Positions 1 through 12,400 are shown, counted from the stretch's first letter. The stretch: 37,540 bases of DNA from Saccoglossus kowalevskii (GCF_000003605.2 NW_003110576.1:1-37540), one strand, 5' to 3'. Numbers and translations: made by a program. The notes: generated by a model from the letters alone, not told the origin.

Positions 1-2
1 TC

Positions 3-426
3 AATTTACCCAGACCATTGTGCATTTGTGAAGGACACATTTTTGCCATGCTGCCAGCTATCATTTACCCAGACAAATGTGCGTTTGTGAAGGACACAAT
101 TATGCCATGCTGCCAGCTATCATTTACCCAGACCAATGTGCGTTTCTGAAGGACACATTTATGCCATGCTGCCAGCTATCATTTACCCAGACCAATGTGC
201 GTTTGTGAAGGACACATTTATGCCATGCTGCCAGCTATCATTTACCCAGAGTAATGTGCGTTTGTGAAGTACACATTTATGCCATGCTGCCAGCTATCAT
301 TTACCCAGACCAATGTGCGTTTCTGAAGGACACATTTATGCCATGCTGCCAGCTATCATTTACCCAGACCAATGTGCGTTTGTGAAGGACACATTTATGC
401 CATGCTGCCAGCTATCATTTACCCAG
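3..426 (+). repeat. Duplicated segment S3, first copy (cut by window edge)
   Basis: Matches 9613-10036 at offset 9,610. Marks are GACCATTGTGCATTTG with CATTTTTGCC, GACAAATG with ACACAATTATG, TTTCTGAAGG and CAGAGTAATG with GTACAC. A third, shorter match lies near 8385-8660 (offset 8,375). The first bases of the window read TCAATTTACC, one base longer than the monomer. Confidence 0.82.
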
Positions 427-1039
427 AGTAATGTGCGTTTGTGAAGTACACATTTATGCCATGCTGCCAGCTATAATTTACCAGACCAATGTGCGTTTGT
501 GAAGGACACATTTATGCCATGCTGCCAGCTATCATTTACCCAGACCAATGTGCGTTTGAGAAGGACACATTTATGCCATGCTGCCAGCTATCATTTACCC
601 AGACCGATGTGCGTTTGAGAAGGACACATTGATGGCATGTTAGCAGCTATCATTCACCCAGACCAATGTGCGTTTGAGAAGGACACATTTATGCCATGCT
701 GCCAGCTATCATTTACCCAGACCGATGTGCGTTTGAGAAGACACATTTATGGCATGCTACCAGCTATCATTTACCCAGACCAATGTGCGTTTGTGAAGTA
801 CACATTTTATGCCATGCTGCCAGCTATCATTTACCATGACCAATGTGCGTTTGAGAAGGACACGTGTATGCTATGCTGCCAGTTATCATTTACCCAGACC
901 AATGTGCGTTGAGAAGGACACATTTATGCCATGCTGCCAGCTATCATTTCCAAGACAGATGTGCGTTTGTGAAGGACACATTTATGCCATGCTACCAGTT
1001 ATTATTCACCCAGACCAATGTGCGTTTGAGAAGAACACA

Positions 1040-1620
1040 TTTATGCCATGCTGCCTGCTATCATTTACCCAGACCAATGTGCGTTTGTGAAGTAGACATT
1101 TATGCCATGCTGCCAGCTATCATTTACCTTGACCAATGTGCGTTTGAGAAGGACACATGTATGCCATGCTGCCAGTTATCATTTACCCAGACCAATGTGT
1201 CTTTGTGAAGGACACATTTATGCCATGCTGCCAGCTATCATTTACCAGAGCAATGTGCGTTTGTGAAGTACACATTTATGCCATGCTGCCAGCTATAATT
1301 TACCTGAACCAATGTGCGTTTGAGAAGGACACGTGTATGCTATGCTGCCAGTTATCATTTACCCAGACCAATGTGCGTTTGCGAAAGACACATTTATGCC
1401 ATGCTGCCAGCTATCATTTACCCAGACCAATGTGCGTTTGTGAAAGACACATTTATGCCATGCTGCCAGCTATCATTTACCCAGACCAATGTGCGTTTGA
1501 GAAGGACACATTTATGCCACGCTGCCAGCTATCATTTACCCAGACCAATGTGCGTTTGAGAAGGACACATTTATGCCATGCTGCCAGCTATCATTTACCC
1601 AGACCGATGTGCGTTTGAGA
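1040..1620 (+). repeat. Duplicated segment S4, first copy
   Basis: Recurs at 26644-27224, offset 25,604, the widest separation found. Shared rare marks are GAAGTAGACATT, GACACGTGTATGCTATG, GAAAGACAC and ATGCCACGC. Confidence 0.82.
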
Positions 1621-1700
1621 AGGACACATTTATGGCATGCTACCAGCTATCATTTACCCAGACCAATGTGCGTTTGAGAAGGACACATTTATGCCATGCT

Positions 1701-2090
1701 GCCAGATATTATTTACCTGGACCAATATGCGTTTGTGAAGGATACATTTATGCCATGCTTAAATCTATCATTTACCCAGACCAATGTGCGTTTGAGAACG
1801 GCACATTTATGCCATGCTGCCAGCGATCATTCACCCAGACCAATGTGCGTTTGAGAAGGACACATTTATGCCATGCTGCCAGCTATCATTTACCCAGATC
1901 AATGTGCGTTTGTGAAGTACACATTTATGCCATGCTGCCAGCTATAATTTACCTGAACCAATGTGCGTTTGAGAAGGACACATTTATGCCATGCTGCCAG
2001 CTATCATTTACCCAGACCAATGTGCGTTTGAGAAGGACACATTTATGCCATGCTGCCAGCTATCATTTACCCAGACCGATGTGCGTTTGA
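1701..2090 (+). repeat. HOR2 full copy 1 (390 bp)
   Basis: HOR2 holds about 6.6 monomers in fixed order: CAGATATC with CCTGGACCAATATG; GGATACATT with CATCTATC; ACGGCAC with CAGCGATC; an A-type monomer with CAGAGCAATG; GTACAC with TATAATTTACCTGAACC; then A-type monomers ending in CCGATGTGCGTTTGA. This copy has GATATTATT, CTTAAATC, and CAGATCAATG in place of CAGAGCAATG. Confidence 0.88.
2004..2062 (+). repeat. Reference A-type monomer
   Basis: A clean copy of the second major form, differing from the T-type by A at position 28 (GTTTGAGAAG). The change opens the frame closed in T-type monomers and closes another through GTT TGA. The order of T- and A-types along the array therefore sets the length of every open frame in it. 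Confidence 0.95.
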
Positions 2091-2474
2091 GAAGGACACA
2101 TTCATGGCATGCTACCAGCAATCATTTACCCAGACCAATGTGTGTTTGTGAAGGACACATTTATGCCATGCTGCCAGCTATCATTCACCCAGACCAATGT
2201 GCGTTTGTGAGGACACATTTATGCCATGCTGCCTGCTATCATTTACCCAGACCAATGTGCGTTTGTGAAGTACACATTTATGCCATGCTGCCAGCTATCA
2301 TTTACCTTGACCAATGTGCGTTTGAGAAGGACACATGTATGCCATGCTGCCAGTTATCATTTACCCAGACCAATGTGTCTTTGTGAAGGACACATTTATG
2401 CCATGCTGCCAGCTATCATTCACCCAGACCAATGTGCGTTTGTGAAGGACACATTTATGAAATGCTGCCAGCTA

Positions 2475-2533
2475 TCATTTACCCAGACCAATGTGCGTTT
2501 GTGAAGGACACATTTATGCCATGCTGCCAGCTA
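2475..2533 (+). repeat. Reference T-type monomer
   Basis: A clean copy of the commonest form with T at monomer position 28 (GTTTGTGAAG). GC is 27 of 59 bases. It has one CpG (positions 22-23), one CCAAT (14-18), one CATG (46-49) and one AGCT (55-58). It closes the reading frame that runs through TTG TGA and leaves the other two open. Confidence 0.95.
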
Positions 2534-3286
2534 TCATTTACCCAGACCAATGTGTGTTTGTGAAGGACACATTTATGCCATGCTGCCAGCTATCATTTAC
2601 CAGACCAATGTGCGTTTGTGAAGGACACATTTATGCCATGCTGCCAGCTATCATTTACCCAGACCAATGTGCGTTTGAGAACGGCACATTTATGCTATGC
2701 TGCCAGCGATCATTTACCCAGACCAATGTGCGTTTGAGAAGGACACATTTATGCCATGCTGCCAGATATCATTTACCCAGACCGATGTACGTTTGAGAAC
2801 GACGCATTTATGCCATACTGCAAGGTATCATTTACCCAGACCAATGTGCGTTTGTGAAGTACACATTTATGCCATGCTGCCAGCTATAATTTACGTGAAC
2901 CAATGTGCGTTTGGGAAGGACACATTTATGCCATGCTGCCAGCTATCATTTACCCAGACCAATGTGCGTTTGAGAAATACACATTTATGCTATGCTGCCA
3001 GCTATCATTTACCCAGACCGATGTGCGTTTGAGAAGGACACATTTATGGCATGCTACCAGCTATCATTTACCCAGACCAATGTGCGTTTGAGAAGGATAC
3101 ATTTATGCCATGCTGCCAGGTATCATTTACCTGGACCAATGTGCGTTTGAGAAATACACATTTATGCTATGCTGCCAGCTATCATTTACCCAGACCGATG
3201 TGCGTTTGAGAAGGACACATTTATGCTATGCTGCCAGCTATCATTTACCCAGACCGATGTGCGTTTGAGAAGGACACATTTAAGGC

Positions 3287-3683
3287 ATGCTACCAGCAAT
3301 CATTCACCCAGACCAATGTGAGTTTGAGAAGGACACATTTATGGCATGCTACCAGCTATCATTCACCCAGACCAATGTGCGTTTGAGAAGGACACATTTA
3401 TGCCATGCTGCCAGCTATCATTTACCAAGACCGATGTGCGCTTGTGAAGGACACATTTATGCCATGCTACCAGTTATCATTCACCCAGACCAATGTGCGT
3501 TTGAGAAGGACACATTTATGCCATGCTGCCTGCTATCATTTACCCAGACCAATATGCGTTTGTGAAGTACACATTTATCCCATGCTGCCAGCTATCATTT
3601 ACCTTGACCAATGTGCGTTTGAGAAGGACACATGTATGCCATGCTGCCAGTTATCATTTACCCAGACCAATGTGTCTTTGTGA
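3287..3683 (+). repeat. HOR1 full copy 1 (397 bp)
   Basis: HOR1 runs from ATGCTACCAGCAATC to TGTCTTTGTGA and holds about 6.7 monomers in fixed order. The order is CAGCAATCATTCACCC; A-type with GGCATGCTACC; ACCAAGACCGATG; CTACCAGTTATC; CTGCCTGCTATC; GTACAC followed by CCTTGACC; then ACATGTATG with CAGTTATC and TGTCTTTG. Marks of this copy are GTGAGTTTG, GCGCTTGTG, CCAATATGCG and TTATCCCATG. It lies inside the 2.2-4.2 kb duplicated segment. Confidence 0.9.
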
Positions 3684-4094
3684 AGGACATATTTATGCCA
3701 TGCTGCCAGCTATCATTCACCCAGACCAATGTGCGTTTGTGAAGGACACATTTATGCCATGCTGCCAGCTATCATTTACCCAGACCAATGTGCGTTTGTG
3801 AAGGACACATTCATGCCATGCTGCCAGCTATCATTTACCCAGACCAAAGTGCGTTTGTGAAGGAGACATTTATGCCATGCTGCCAGCTATCATTTACCCA
3901 GACCAATGTGCGTTTCTGAAGGACAAATTTATGCCATGCTGCCAGCTATCATTTACCCAGAACAATGTGCGTTTCTGAAGGACACATTAATGCCACGCTG
4001 CCAGCTATCATTCACCCAGACCAATGTGCGTTTGTGAAGGACACATTTATGCCATACTGCCAGCTATAATTTACCTGAACCAATGTGCGTTTGA

Positions 4095-4245
4095 GAAAGG
4101 ACACATTTATACCATGTCTGCCAGCTATCATTTACCCAGACCAATGTGCGTTTTGAAAAGTACACATTTATGCCATGCTGCCAGATATCATTTTACCCAG
4201 ACCGATGTGCGTTTGAAAAAGGACACATTTTATGGCATGCAGCTA
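4095..4245 (+). other. Cluster of single-base insertions in the array
   Basis: Within about 150 bases the array shows GAGAAAGG, CCATGTCTGCC, GCGTTTTGAAAAG, ATCATTTTACCC, TTTGAAAAAGG, CATTTTATGG and CATGCAGCTAGC. Most are one extra base in a homopolymer run. No other stretch of similar length is this disturbed. It lies between the right end of S1 and the left end of S2. Confidence 0.8.
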
Positions 4246-4957
4246 GCTATCATTTACCCAGACCAAAGTGCGTTTGTGAAGGACACATTTGTGCCATGCT
4301 GCCAGCTATCATTCACCCAGACCATTGTGCATTTGTGAAGGACACATTTATGCCATGCTGCCAGCTATCATTTACCCAGACAAATGTGCGTTTGCGAAGG
4401 ACACAATTATGCCATGCTGCCAGCTATCATTTACCCAGACCAATGTGTGTTTCTGAAGGACACATTTATGCCATGCTGCCAGCTATCATTTACCCAGAAC
4501 AATGTGCGTTTGTGAAGGACACATTAATGCCACGCTGCCAGCTATCATTCACCCAGACCAATGTGCGTTTGTGAAGGACACATTTATGCCATGCTGCCAG
4601 CGATCATTCACCCAGACCAATGTGCGTTTGAGAAGGACACATTTATGCCATGCTGCCAGCTATCATTTACCCAGACCAATGTGCGTTTGTGAAGGACACA
4701 TTTATGCCATGCTGCCAGCTATAATTCACCTGAACCAATGTGCGTTTGAGAAGGACACATTTATGCCATGCTACCAGCTATCATTTACCCAGACCAATGT
4801 GCGTTTGAGAAGGACACATTTATGCCATGCTGCCAGCTATCATTTACCCAGACCGATGTGCGTTTGAGAAGGACACATTTATGGCATGCTACCAGCTATC
4901 ACCCAGACCAATGTGAGTTTGAGAAGGACACATTTATGGCATGCTACCAGCTATCAT
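4245..4957 (+). repeat. Duplicated segment S2, first copy
   Basis: About 12 monomers that recur at 8903-9615, offset 4,658. Shared rare marks are CATTTGTGCC, GACCATTGTGCATTTG, GACAAATGTG with TTTGCGAAGG, ACATTAATGCCACGC and a 55-bp monomer where CTATCACCC replaces CTATCATTTACCC. Confidence 0.87.
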
Positions 4958-5505
4958 TCACCCAGGCCAATGTGCGTTTGTGAAGAACACATTTATGCCT
5001 AGCTGCCAGCTATCATTTACCCAGACCAATGTGCGTTTGTGAAGGACACATTTATGCCATGCTGCCAGCTATCATTTACCTAGACCAATGTGCGTTTGTG
5101 AAGGACACATTTATGTTATGCTGCCAGCTATCATTTACCCAGACCAATGTGCGTTTGAGAAGGACACATTTACGCCATGCTGCCAGCTATCATTCACCCT
5201 GACCAATGTGCGTCTGTGAAGGAAACATTTATGCCATGCTGCCAGCTATCATTTACCTAGACCAATGTGCGTTTGTGAAGGACACATTTATGCCATGCTG
5301 GCCAGCTATCATTCACCCAGACAAATGTGCGTTTGTGAAGGACACATTAATGCCACGCTGCCAGCTGTCATTCACCCAGACCAATGTGCGTTTGTGAAGG
5401 ACACATTTATGCCATGCTGCCAGCTATCATTCACCCAGACCAATGTGCGTTTGTGAAGTACACATTTATGCCATACTGCCAGCTATAATTTACCTTAACC
5501 AATGT

Positions 5506-6986
5506 GCGTTTGAGAAGGACACATTTATGCCATGCTGCCAGATATCATTTACCCAGACCGATGTACGTTTGAGAACGACGCATTTATGCCATACTGCAAG
5601 GTATCATTTACCCAGACCAATGTGCGTTTGTGAAGTACACATTTATGCCATGCTGCCAGCTATAATTTACGTGAACCAATGTGCGTTTGGGAAGGACACA
5701 TTTATGCCATGCTGCCAGCTATCATTTACCCAGACCAATGTGCGTTTGAGAAATACACATTTATGCTATGCTGCCAGCTATCATTTACCCAGACCGATGT
5801 GCGTTTGAGAAGGACACATTTATGGCATGCTACCAGCTATCATTTACCCAGACCAATGTGCGTTTGAGAAGGATACATTTATGCCATGCTGCCAGGTATC
5901 ATTTACCTGGACCAATGTGCGTTTGAGAAATACACATTTATGCTATGCTGCCAGCTATCATTTACCCAGACCGATGTGCGTTTGAGAAGGACACATTTAT
6001 GCTATGCTGCCAGCTATCATTTACCCAGACCGATGTGCGTTTGAGAAGGACACATTTAAGGCATGCTACCAGCAATCATTCACCCAGACCAATGTGCGTT
6101 TGAGAAGGACACATTTATGGCATGCTACCAGCTATCATTCACCCAGACCAATGTGCGTTTGAGAAGGACACATTTATGCCATGCTGCCAGCTATCATTTA
6201 CCAAGACCGATGTGCGCTTGTGAAGGACACATTTATGCCATGCTACCAGTTATCATTCACCCAGACCAATGTGCGTTTGAGATGGACACATTTATGCCAT
6301 GCTGCCTGCTATCATTTACCCAGACCAATATGCGTTTGTGAAGTACACATTTATCCCATGCTGCCAGCTATCATTTACCTTGACCAATGTGCGTTTGAGA
6401 AGGACACATGTATGCCATGCTGCCAGTTATCATTTACCCAGACCAATGTGTCTTTGTGAAGGACATATTTATGCCATGCTGCCAGCTATCATTCACCCAG
6501 ACCAATGTGCGTTTGTGAAGGACACATTTATGCCATGCTGCCAGCTATCATTTACCCAGACCAATGTGCGTTTGTGAAGGACACATTCATGCCATGCTGC
6601 CAGCTATCATTTACCCAGACCAAAGTGCGTTTGTGAAGGAGACATTTATGCCATGCTGCCAGCTATCATTTACCCAGACCAATGTGCGTTTCTGAAGGAC
6701 AAATTTATGCCATGCTGCCAGCTATCATTTACCCAGAACAATGTGCGTTTCTGAAGGACACATTAATGCCACGCTGCCAGCTATCATTCACCCAGACCAA
6801 TGTGCGTTTGTGAAGGACACATTTATGCCATACTGCCAGCTATAATTTACCTGAACCAATGTGCGTTTGAGAAGGACACATTTATACCATGCTGCCAGCT
6901 ATCATTTACCCAGACCAATGTGCGTTTGAGAAAGGACACATTTATGCCATGCTGCCAGATATCATTTACCCAGACCGATGTGCGTT
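5506..6986 (+). repeat. Duplicated segment S1, second copy
   Basis: Matches 2730-4210 with a few single-base differences, for example GTGCGTTTG for GTGAGTTTG and GATGGAC for GAAGGAC. Toward its right end it lacks the cluster of extra bases found at 4095-4245 of the first copy. Confidence 0.85.
6063..6459 (+). repeat. HOR1 full copy 2 (397 bp)
   Basis: It shares GCGCTTGTG, CCAATATGCG and TTATCCCATG with copy 1, 2,776 bp upstream, so the two are recent duplicates. It lacks the GTGAGTTTG change of copy 1 and has its own GAGATGGACAC. Confidence 0.9.
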
Positions 6987-7130
6987 TGAGAAGGACGCAT
7001 TTATGCCATGCTGCCAGCTATCATTTACCCAGACCGATGTGCGTTTGAGAAGGACACATTTATGGCATGCTACCAGCTATCATTTACCCAGACCAATGTG
7101 CGTTTGAGAAGGATACATTTATGCCATGCT

Positions 7131-7290
7131 GCCAGATATCATTTACCTGGACCAATATGCGTTTGTGAAGGATACATTTATGCCATGCTGCCATCTATCA
7201 TTTACCCAGACCAATGTGCGTTTGAGAACGGCACATTTATGCCATGCTGCCAGCGATCATTCACCCAGACCAATGTGCATTTGAGAAGGA
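7131..7290 (+). repeat. HOR2 partial copy
   Basis: Only the first three monomer types are present (CAGATATC/CCTGGACC, GGATACATT/CATCTATC, ACGGCAC/CAGCGATC). The sequence then passes to GTGCATTTGAG and GGCATGCTACC, which do not follow in full copies. Confidence 0.75.
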
Positions 7291-7774
7291 CACATTTATG
7301 GCATGCTACCAGCTATCATTCACCCAGACCAATGTGCGTTTGAGAAGGACACATTTATGCCATGCTGCCAGCTATCATTTACCCAGAGCAATGTGCGTTT
7401 GTGAAGTACACATTTATGCCATGCTGCCAGCTATAATTTACCTGAACCAATGTGCGTTTGAGAAGGACACATTTATGCCATGCTGCCAGCTATCATTTAC
7501 CCAGACCAATGTGTCTTTGTGAAGGACACATTTATACCATGCTGCCAGCTATCATTCACCCAGACCAATGTGCGTTTGTGAAGGACACATTTATGCCATG
7601 CTGCCAGCTATCATTTACCCAGACCAAAGTGCGTTTGTGAAGGACGCATTTATGCCATACTGCCAGCTATCATTTACCCAGACCAATGTGCGTTTGTGAA
7701 GTACACATTTATGCCATGCTGCCAGCTATCATTTACCCAGACCGATGTGCGTTTGAGAAGGACACATTTAAGGC

Positions 7775-8171
7775 ATGCTACCAGCAATCATTCACCCAGA
7801 CCAATGTGCGTTTGAGAAGGACACATTTATGGCATGCTACCAGCTATCATTCACCCAGACCAATGTGCGTTTGAGAAGGACACATTTATGCCATGCTGCC
7901 AGCTATCATTTACCAAGACCGATGTGCGTTTGTGAAGGACACATTTATGCCATGCTACCAGTTATCATTCACCCAGACCAATGTGCGTTTGAGAAGGACA
8001 CATTTATGCCATGCTGCCTGCTATCATTTACCCAGACCAATGTGCGTTCGTGAAGTACACATTTATGCCATGCTGCCAGCTATCATTTACCTTGACCAAT
8101 GTGCGTTTGAGAAGGACACATGTATGCCATGCTGCCAGTTATCATTTACCCAGACCAATGTGTCTTTGTGA
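7775..8171 (+). repeat. HOR1 full copy 3 (397 bp)
   Basis: Close to the HOR1 consensus and nearest to the copy at 16205 (offset 8,430). Its one obvious private change is GCGTTCGTGAAG near 8045. Confidence 0.9.
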
Positions 8172-8902
8172 AGGACACATTTATGCCATGCTGCCAGCTA
8201 TCATTCACCCAGACCAATGTGCGTTTGTGACGGACACATTTATGCCATGCTGCCAGCTATCATTTACCCAGACCAATGTGCGTTTGTGAAGGACACATTC
8301 ATGCCATGCTGCCAGCTATCATTTACCCAGACCAAAGTGCGTTTGTAAGGACACATTTATGCCATGCTGCCAGCTATCATTCACCCAGACCATTGTGCAT
8401 TTGTGAAGGACACATTTTTGCCATGCGGCCAGCTATCATTTACCCAGACAAATGTGCGTTTGTGAAGGACACAATTATGCCATGCTGCCAGCTATCATTT
8501 ACCCAGACCAATGTGCGTTTCTGAAGGACACATTTATGCCATGCTGCCAGCTATCATTTACCCAGACCAATGTGCGTTTGTGAAGGACACATTTATGCCA
8601 TGCTGCCAGCTATCATTTCCCCAGAGTAATGTGCGTTTGTGAAGTACACATTTATGCCATGCTGCCAGCTATAATTTACCTGAACCAATGTGCGTTTGAG
8701 AAGGACACATTTATGCCATGCTGCCAGTTATCATTTACCCAGACCAATGTGCGTTTGAGAAGGACACATTTATGCCATGCTGCCAGCTATCATTTACCCA
8801 GACCAATGTGCGTTTGAGAAGGACACATTTATGGCATGTTACCAGCTATCATTCACCCAGACCAATGTGCGTTTGTGAAGGACACATTCATGGCATGCTG
8901 CC

Positions 8903-9615
8903 AGCTATCATTTACCCAGACCAAAGTGCGTTTGTGAAGGACACATTTGTGCCATGCTGCCAGCTATCATTCACCCAGACCATTGTGCATTTGTGAAGGA
9001 CACATTTATGCCATGCTGCCAGCTATCATTTACCCAGACAAATGTGCGTTTGCGAAGGACACAATTATGCCATGCTGCCAGCTATCATTTACCCAGACCA
9101 ATGTGCGTTTCTGAAGGACACATTTATGCCATGCTGCCAGCTATCATTTACCCAGAACAATGTGCGTTTGTGAAGGACACATTAATGCCACGCTGCCAGC
9201 TATCATTCACCCAGACCAATGTGCGTTTGTGAAGGACACATTTATGCCATGCTGCCAGCGATCATTCACCCAGACCAATGTGCGTTTGAGAAAGACACAT
9301 TTATGCCATGCTGCCAGCTATCATTTACCCAGACCAATGTGCGTTTGTGAAGGACACATTTATGCCATGCTGCCAGCTATAATTTACCTGAACCAATGTG
9401 CGTTTGAGAAGGACACATTTATGCCATGCTGCCAGCTATCATTTACCCAGACCAATGTGCGTTTGAGAAGGACACATTTATGCCATGCTGCCAGCTATCA
9501 TTTACCCAGACCGATGTGCGTTTGAGAAGGACACATTTATGGCATGCTACCAGCTATCACCCAGACCAATGTGAGTTTGAGAAGGACACATTTATGGCAT
9601 GCTACCAGCTATCAT
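8903..9615 (+). repeat. Duplicated segment S2, second copy
   Basis: Matches 4245-4957 including the 4-bp loss near 9558. It ends abruptly and is followed without a gap by S3 second copy. Confidence 0.87.
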
Positions 9616-10036
9616 TTACCCAGACCATTGTGCATTTGTGAAGGACACATTTTTGCCATGCTGCCAGCTATCATTTACCCAGACAAATGTGCGTTTGTGA
9701 AGGACACAATTATGCCATGCTGCCAGCTATCATTTACCCAGACCAATGTGCGTTTCTGAAGGACACATTTATGCCATGCTGCCAGCTATCATTTACCCAG
9801 ACCAATGTGCGTTTGTGAAGGACACATTTATGCCATGCTGCCAGCTATCATTTACCCAGAGTAATGTGCGTTTGTGAAGTACACATTTATGCCATGCTGC
9901 CAGCTATCATTTACCCAGACCAATGTGCGTTTCTGAAGGACACATTTATGCCATGCTGCCAGCTATCATTTACCCAGACCAATGTGCGTTTGTGAAGGAC
10001 ACATTTATGCCATGCTGCCAGCTATCATTTACCCAG
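9613..10036 (+). repeat. Duplicated segment S3, second copy
   Basis: Matches the left edge of the window up to the monomer where that copy has CAGAGTAATG and this one continues with CAGACCAATG and GAGAACGACAC. Confidence 0.82.
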
Positions 10037-10365
10037 ACCAATGTGCGTTTGAGAACGACACATTTATGCCATGCTGCCAGCTATCATTCACCCAGACCAA
10101 TGTGCGTTTGAGAAGGACACATTTATGCCATGCTGCCAGCTATCATTTACCCAGAGCAATGTGCGTTTGTGAAGTACACATTTATGCCATGCTGCCAGCT
10201 ATAATTTACCTGAACCAATGTGCGTTTGAGAAGGACACATTTATGCCATGCTGCCAGCTATCATTTACCCAGACCAATGTGCGTTTGAGAAGGACACATT
10301 TATGCCATGCTGCCAGCTATCATTTACCCAGACCGATGTGCGTTTGAGAAGGACACATTTATGGC

Positions 10366-10644
10366 ATGCTACCAGCAATCATACACCCAGACCAATGTGC
10401 GTTTGAGAAGGACACATTTATGGCATGCTACCAGCTATCATTCACCCAGACCAATGTGCGTTTGAGAAGGACACATTTATGCCATGCTGCCAGCTATCAT
10501 TTACCCAGACCAATGTGCGTTTGTGAAGTACACATTTATGCCATGCTGCCAGCTATCATTTACCTTGACCAATGTGCGTTTGAGAAGGACACATGTATGC
10601 CATGCTGCCAGTTATCATTTACCCAGACCAATGTGTCTTTGTGA
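10366..10644 (+). repeat. HOR1 short form 1 (279 bp)
   Basis: Same start and end as HOR1 but 118 bp, exactly two monomers, shorter. The ACCAAGACCGATG / CAGTTATCATTC / CTGCCTGC section is missing. The first monomer has CATACACCC where full copies have CATTCACCC. Confidence 0.88.
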
Positions 10645-10859
10645 AGGACACATTTATGCCATGCTGCCAGCTATCATTTACCCAGACCAATATGCGTTTG
10701 AGAAGGACACATTTATGCCATTCTGCCAGCTATCATTCACCAAGACCAATGTGCGTTTGTGAAGGACACATTTATGCCATGCTGCCAGCTATCATTTACC
10801 CAGACCAATGTGCGTTTGTGAAGGACACATTTATGCCATGCTGCCAGCTATCATTTACC

Positions 10860-11885
10860 CAGACCAATGTGTGTTTGTGAAGGACACATTTATGCCATGC
10901 TGCCAGCTATCATTCACCAAGACCAATGTGCGTTTGTGAAGGACACATTTATGCCATGCTGCCAGCTATCATTTACCCAGACCAATGTGCGTTTGTGAAG
11001 GACACATTTGTGCCATGCTGCCAGCTATCATTTACCCAGACCAATGTGTGTGTGTGAAGGACACATTTATGGCATGCTGCCAGCTATCATTTACCCAGAC
11101 CAATGTGCGTTTGTGAAGGACACATTTATGCCATGCTGCCAGCTATCATTTACCCAGACCAATGTGCGTTTGAGAAGGACGCATTTATGCCATGCTGCCA
11201 GCTATCATTTACCCAGACCAATGTGCGTTTGTGAAGTACACATTTATGCCATGCTGCCAGCTATAATTTACCTGAACCAATGTGCGTTTGAGAAGGACAC
11301 ATTCATGGCATGCTACCAGCTATCATTTACCCAGACCAATGTGCGTTTGTGAAGGACATATTTATGCCATGCTGCCAGCTATCATTTACCCAGACCAATA
11401 TGCATTTGAGAACGGCACATTTATGCCATGCTGCCAGCGATCATTCACCCAGACCAATGTGCGTTTGAGAAGGACGCATTTATGCCATGCTGCCAGCTAT
11501 CATTTACCCAGACCAATGTGCGTTTGTGAAGTACACATTTATGCCATGCTGCCAGCTATAATTTATCCAGAGCAATGTGCGTTTGTGAAGTACACATTTA
11601 TGCCATGCTGCCAGCTATAATTTACCTGAACCAATGTGCGTTTGAGAAGGACACATTTATGCCATGCTGCCAGCTATCATTTACCCAGACCAATGTGCGT
11701 TTGAGAAGGACACATTTATGCCATGCTGCCAGCTATCATTTACCCAGACCGATGTGCGTTTGAGAAGGACACATTTATGGCATGCTACCAGCAATCATAC
11801 ACCCAGACCAATGTGCGTTTGAGAAGGACACATTTAAGGCATGCTACCAGCTATCATTCACCCAGACCAATGTGCGTTTGAGAAG
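10860..11885 (+). repeat. Duplicated segment S5, first copy
   Basis: Matches 12217-13358. Offset is 1,356 at the left and 1,474 at the right, so the second copy holds two extra monomers (118 bp). Marks are GGACGCATTT, CCAATATGCATTTGAGAACGG, AATTTATCCAGAGC and CATACACCC followed by TTTAAGGC. Confidence 0.83.
11045..11056 (+). repeat. TG tract, 12 bases
   Basis: Two substitutions (C22T and T25G of the monomer) turn TGTGCGTTTGTG into six TG units without changing monomer length. This is the first such tract in the window. Confidence 0.9.
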
Positions 11886-12400
11886 GACACATTTATGCCA
11901 TGCTGCCAGCTATCATTTACCCAGACCAATGTGCGTTTGTGAAGTACACATTTATGCCATGCTGCCAGCTATAATTTACCTGAACCAATGTGCGTTTGAG
12001 AAGGACACATTTATGCCATGCTGCCAGCTATCATTTACCCAGATCAATGTGCGTTTGAGAAGGACACATTATGCCATGCTGCCAGTTTTCATTTACCCAG
12101 ACCAATGTGTCTTTGTGAAGGACACATTTATGCCATGCTGCCAGCTATCATTTACCCAGACCAATATGCGTTTGTGAAGGACACATTTATGCCATGCTGC
12201 CAGCTATCATTTACCCAGACCAATGTGTGTTTGTGAAGGACACATTTATGCCATGCTGCCAGCTATCATTCACCAAGACCAATGTGCGTTTGTGAAGGAC
12301 ACATTTATGCCATGCTGCCAGCTATCATTTACCCAGACCAATGTGCGTTTGTGAAGGACACATTTATGCCATGCTGCCAGCTATCATTTACCCAGACCAA

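Larger units (their letters stand above)
2215..4210 (+). repeat. Duplicated segment S1, first copy
   Basis: Two overlapping long matches start here. Bases 2730-4210 recur at 5506-6986 (offset 2,776) and 2215-3960 recur at 16430-18174 (offset 14,215, falling to 14,214 after a 1-bp loss). Shared rare marks include the ACGCATTT / CATACTGCAAGG monomer, TTACGTGAACC, TTTGGGAAGG, GAAATACAC with TATGCTATG, and GCGCTTGTG. The core 2730-3960, about 21 monomers, is present three times. Confidence 0.85.

Noticed and set aside
1782-1835. CENP-B-box-like word in ACGGCAC monomers (TGCGTTTGAGAACGGCA)
   Set aside because: It resembles the CENP-B box but has one extra base between the CG and CGG parts and mismatches at essential positions (TGCG for TTCG, CGGC for CGGG). 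A functional box is not supported.
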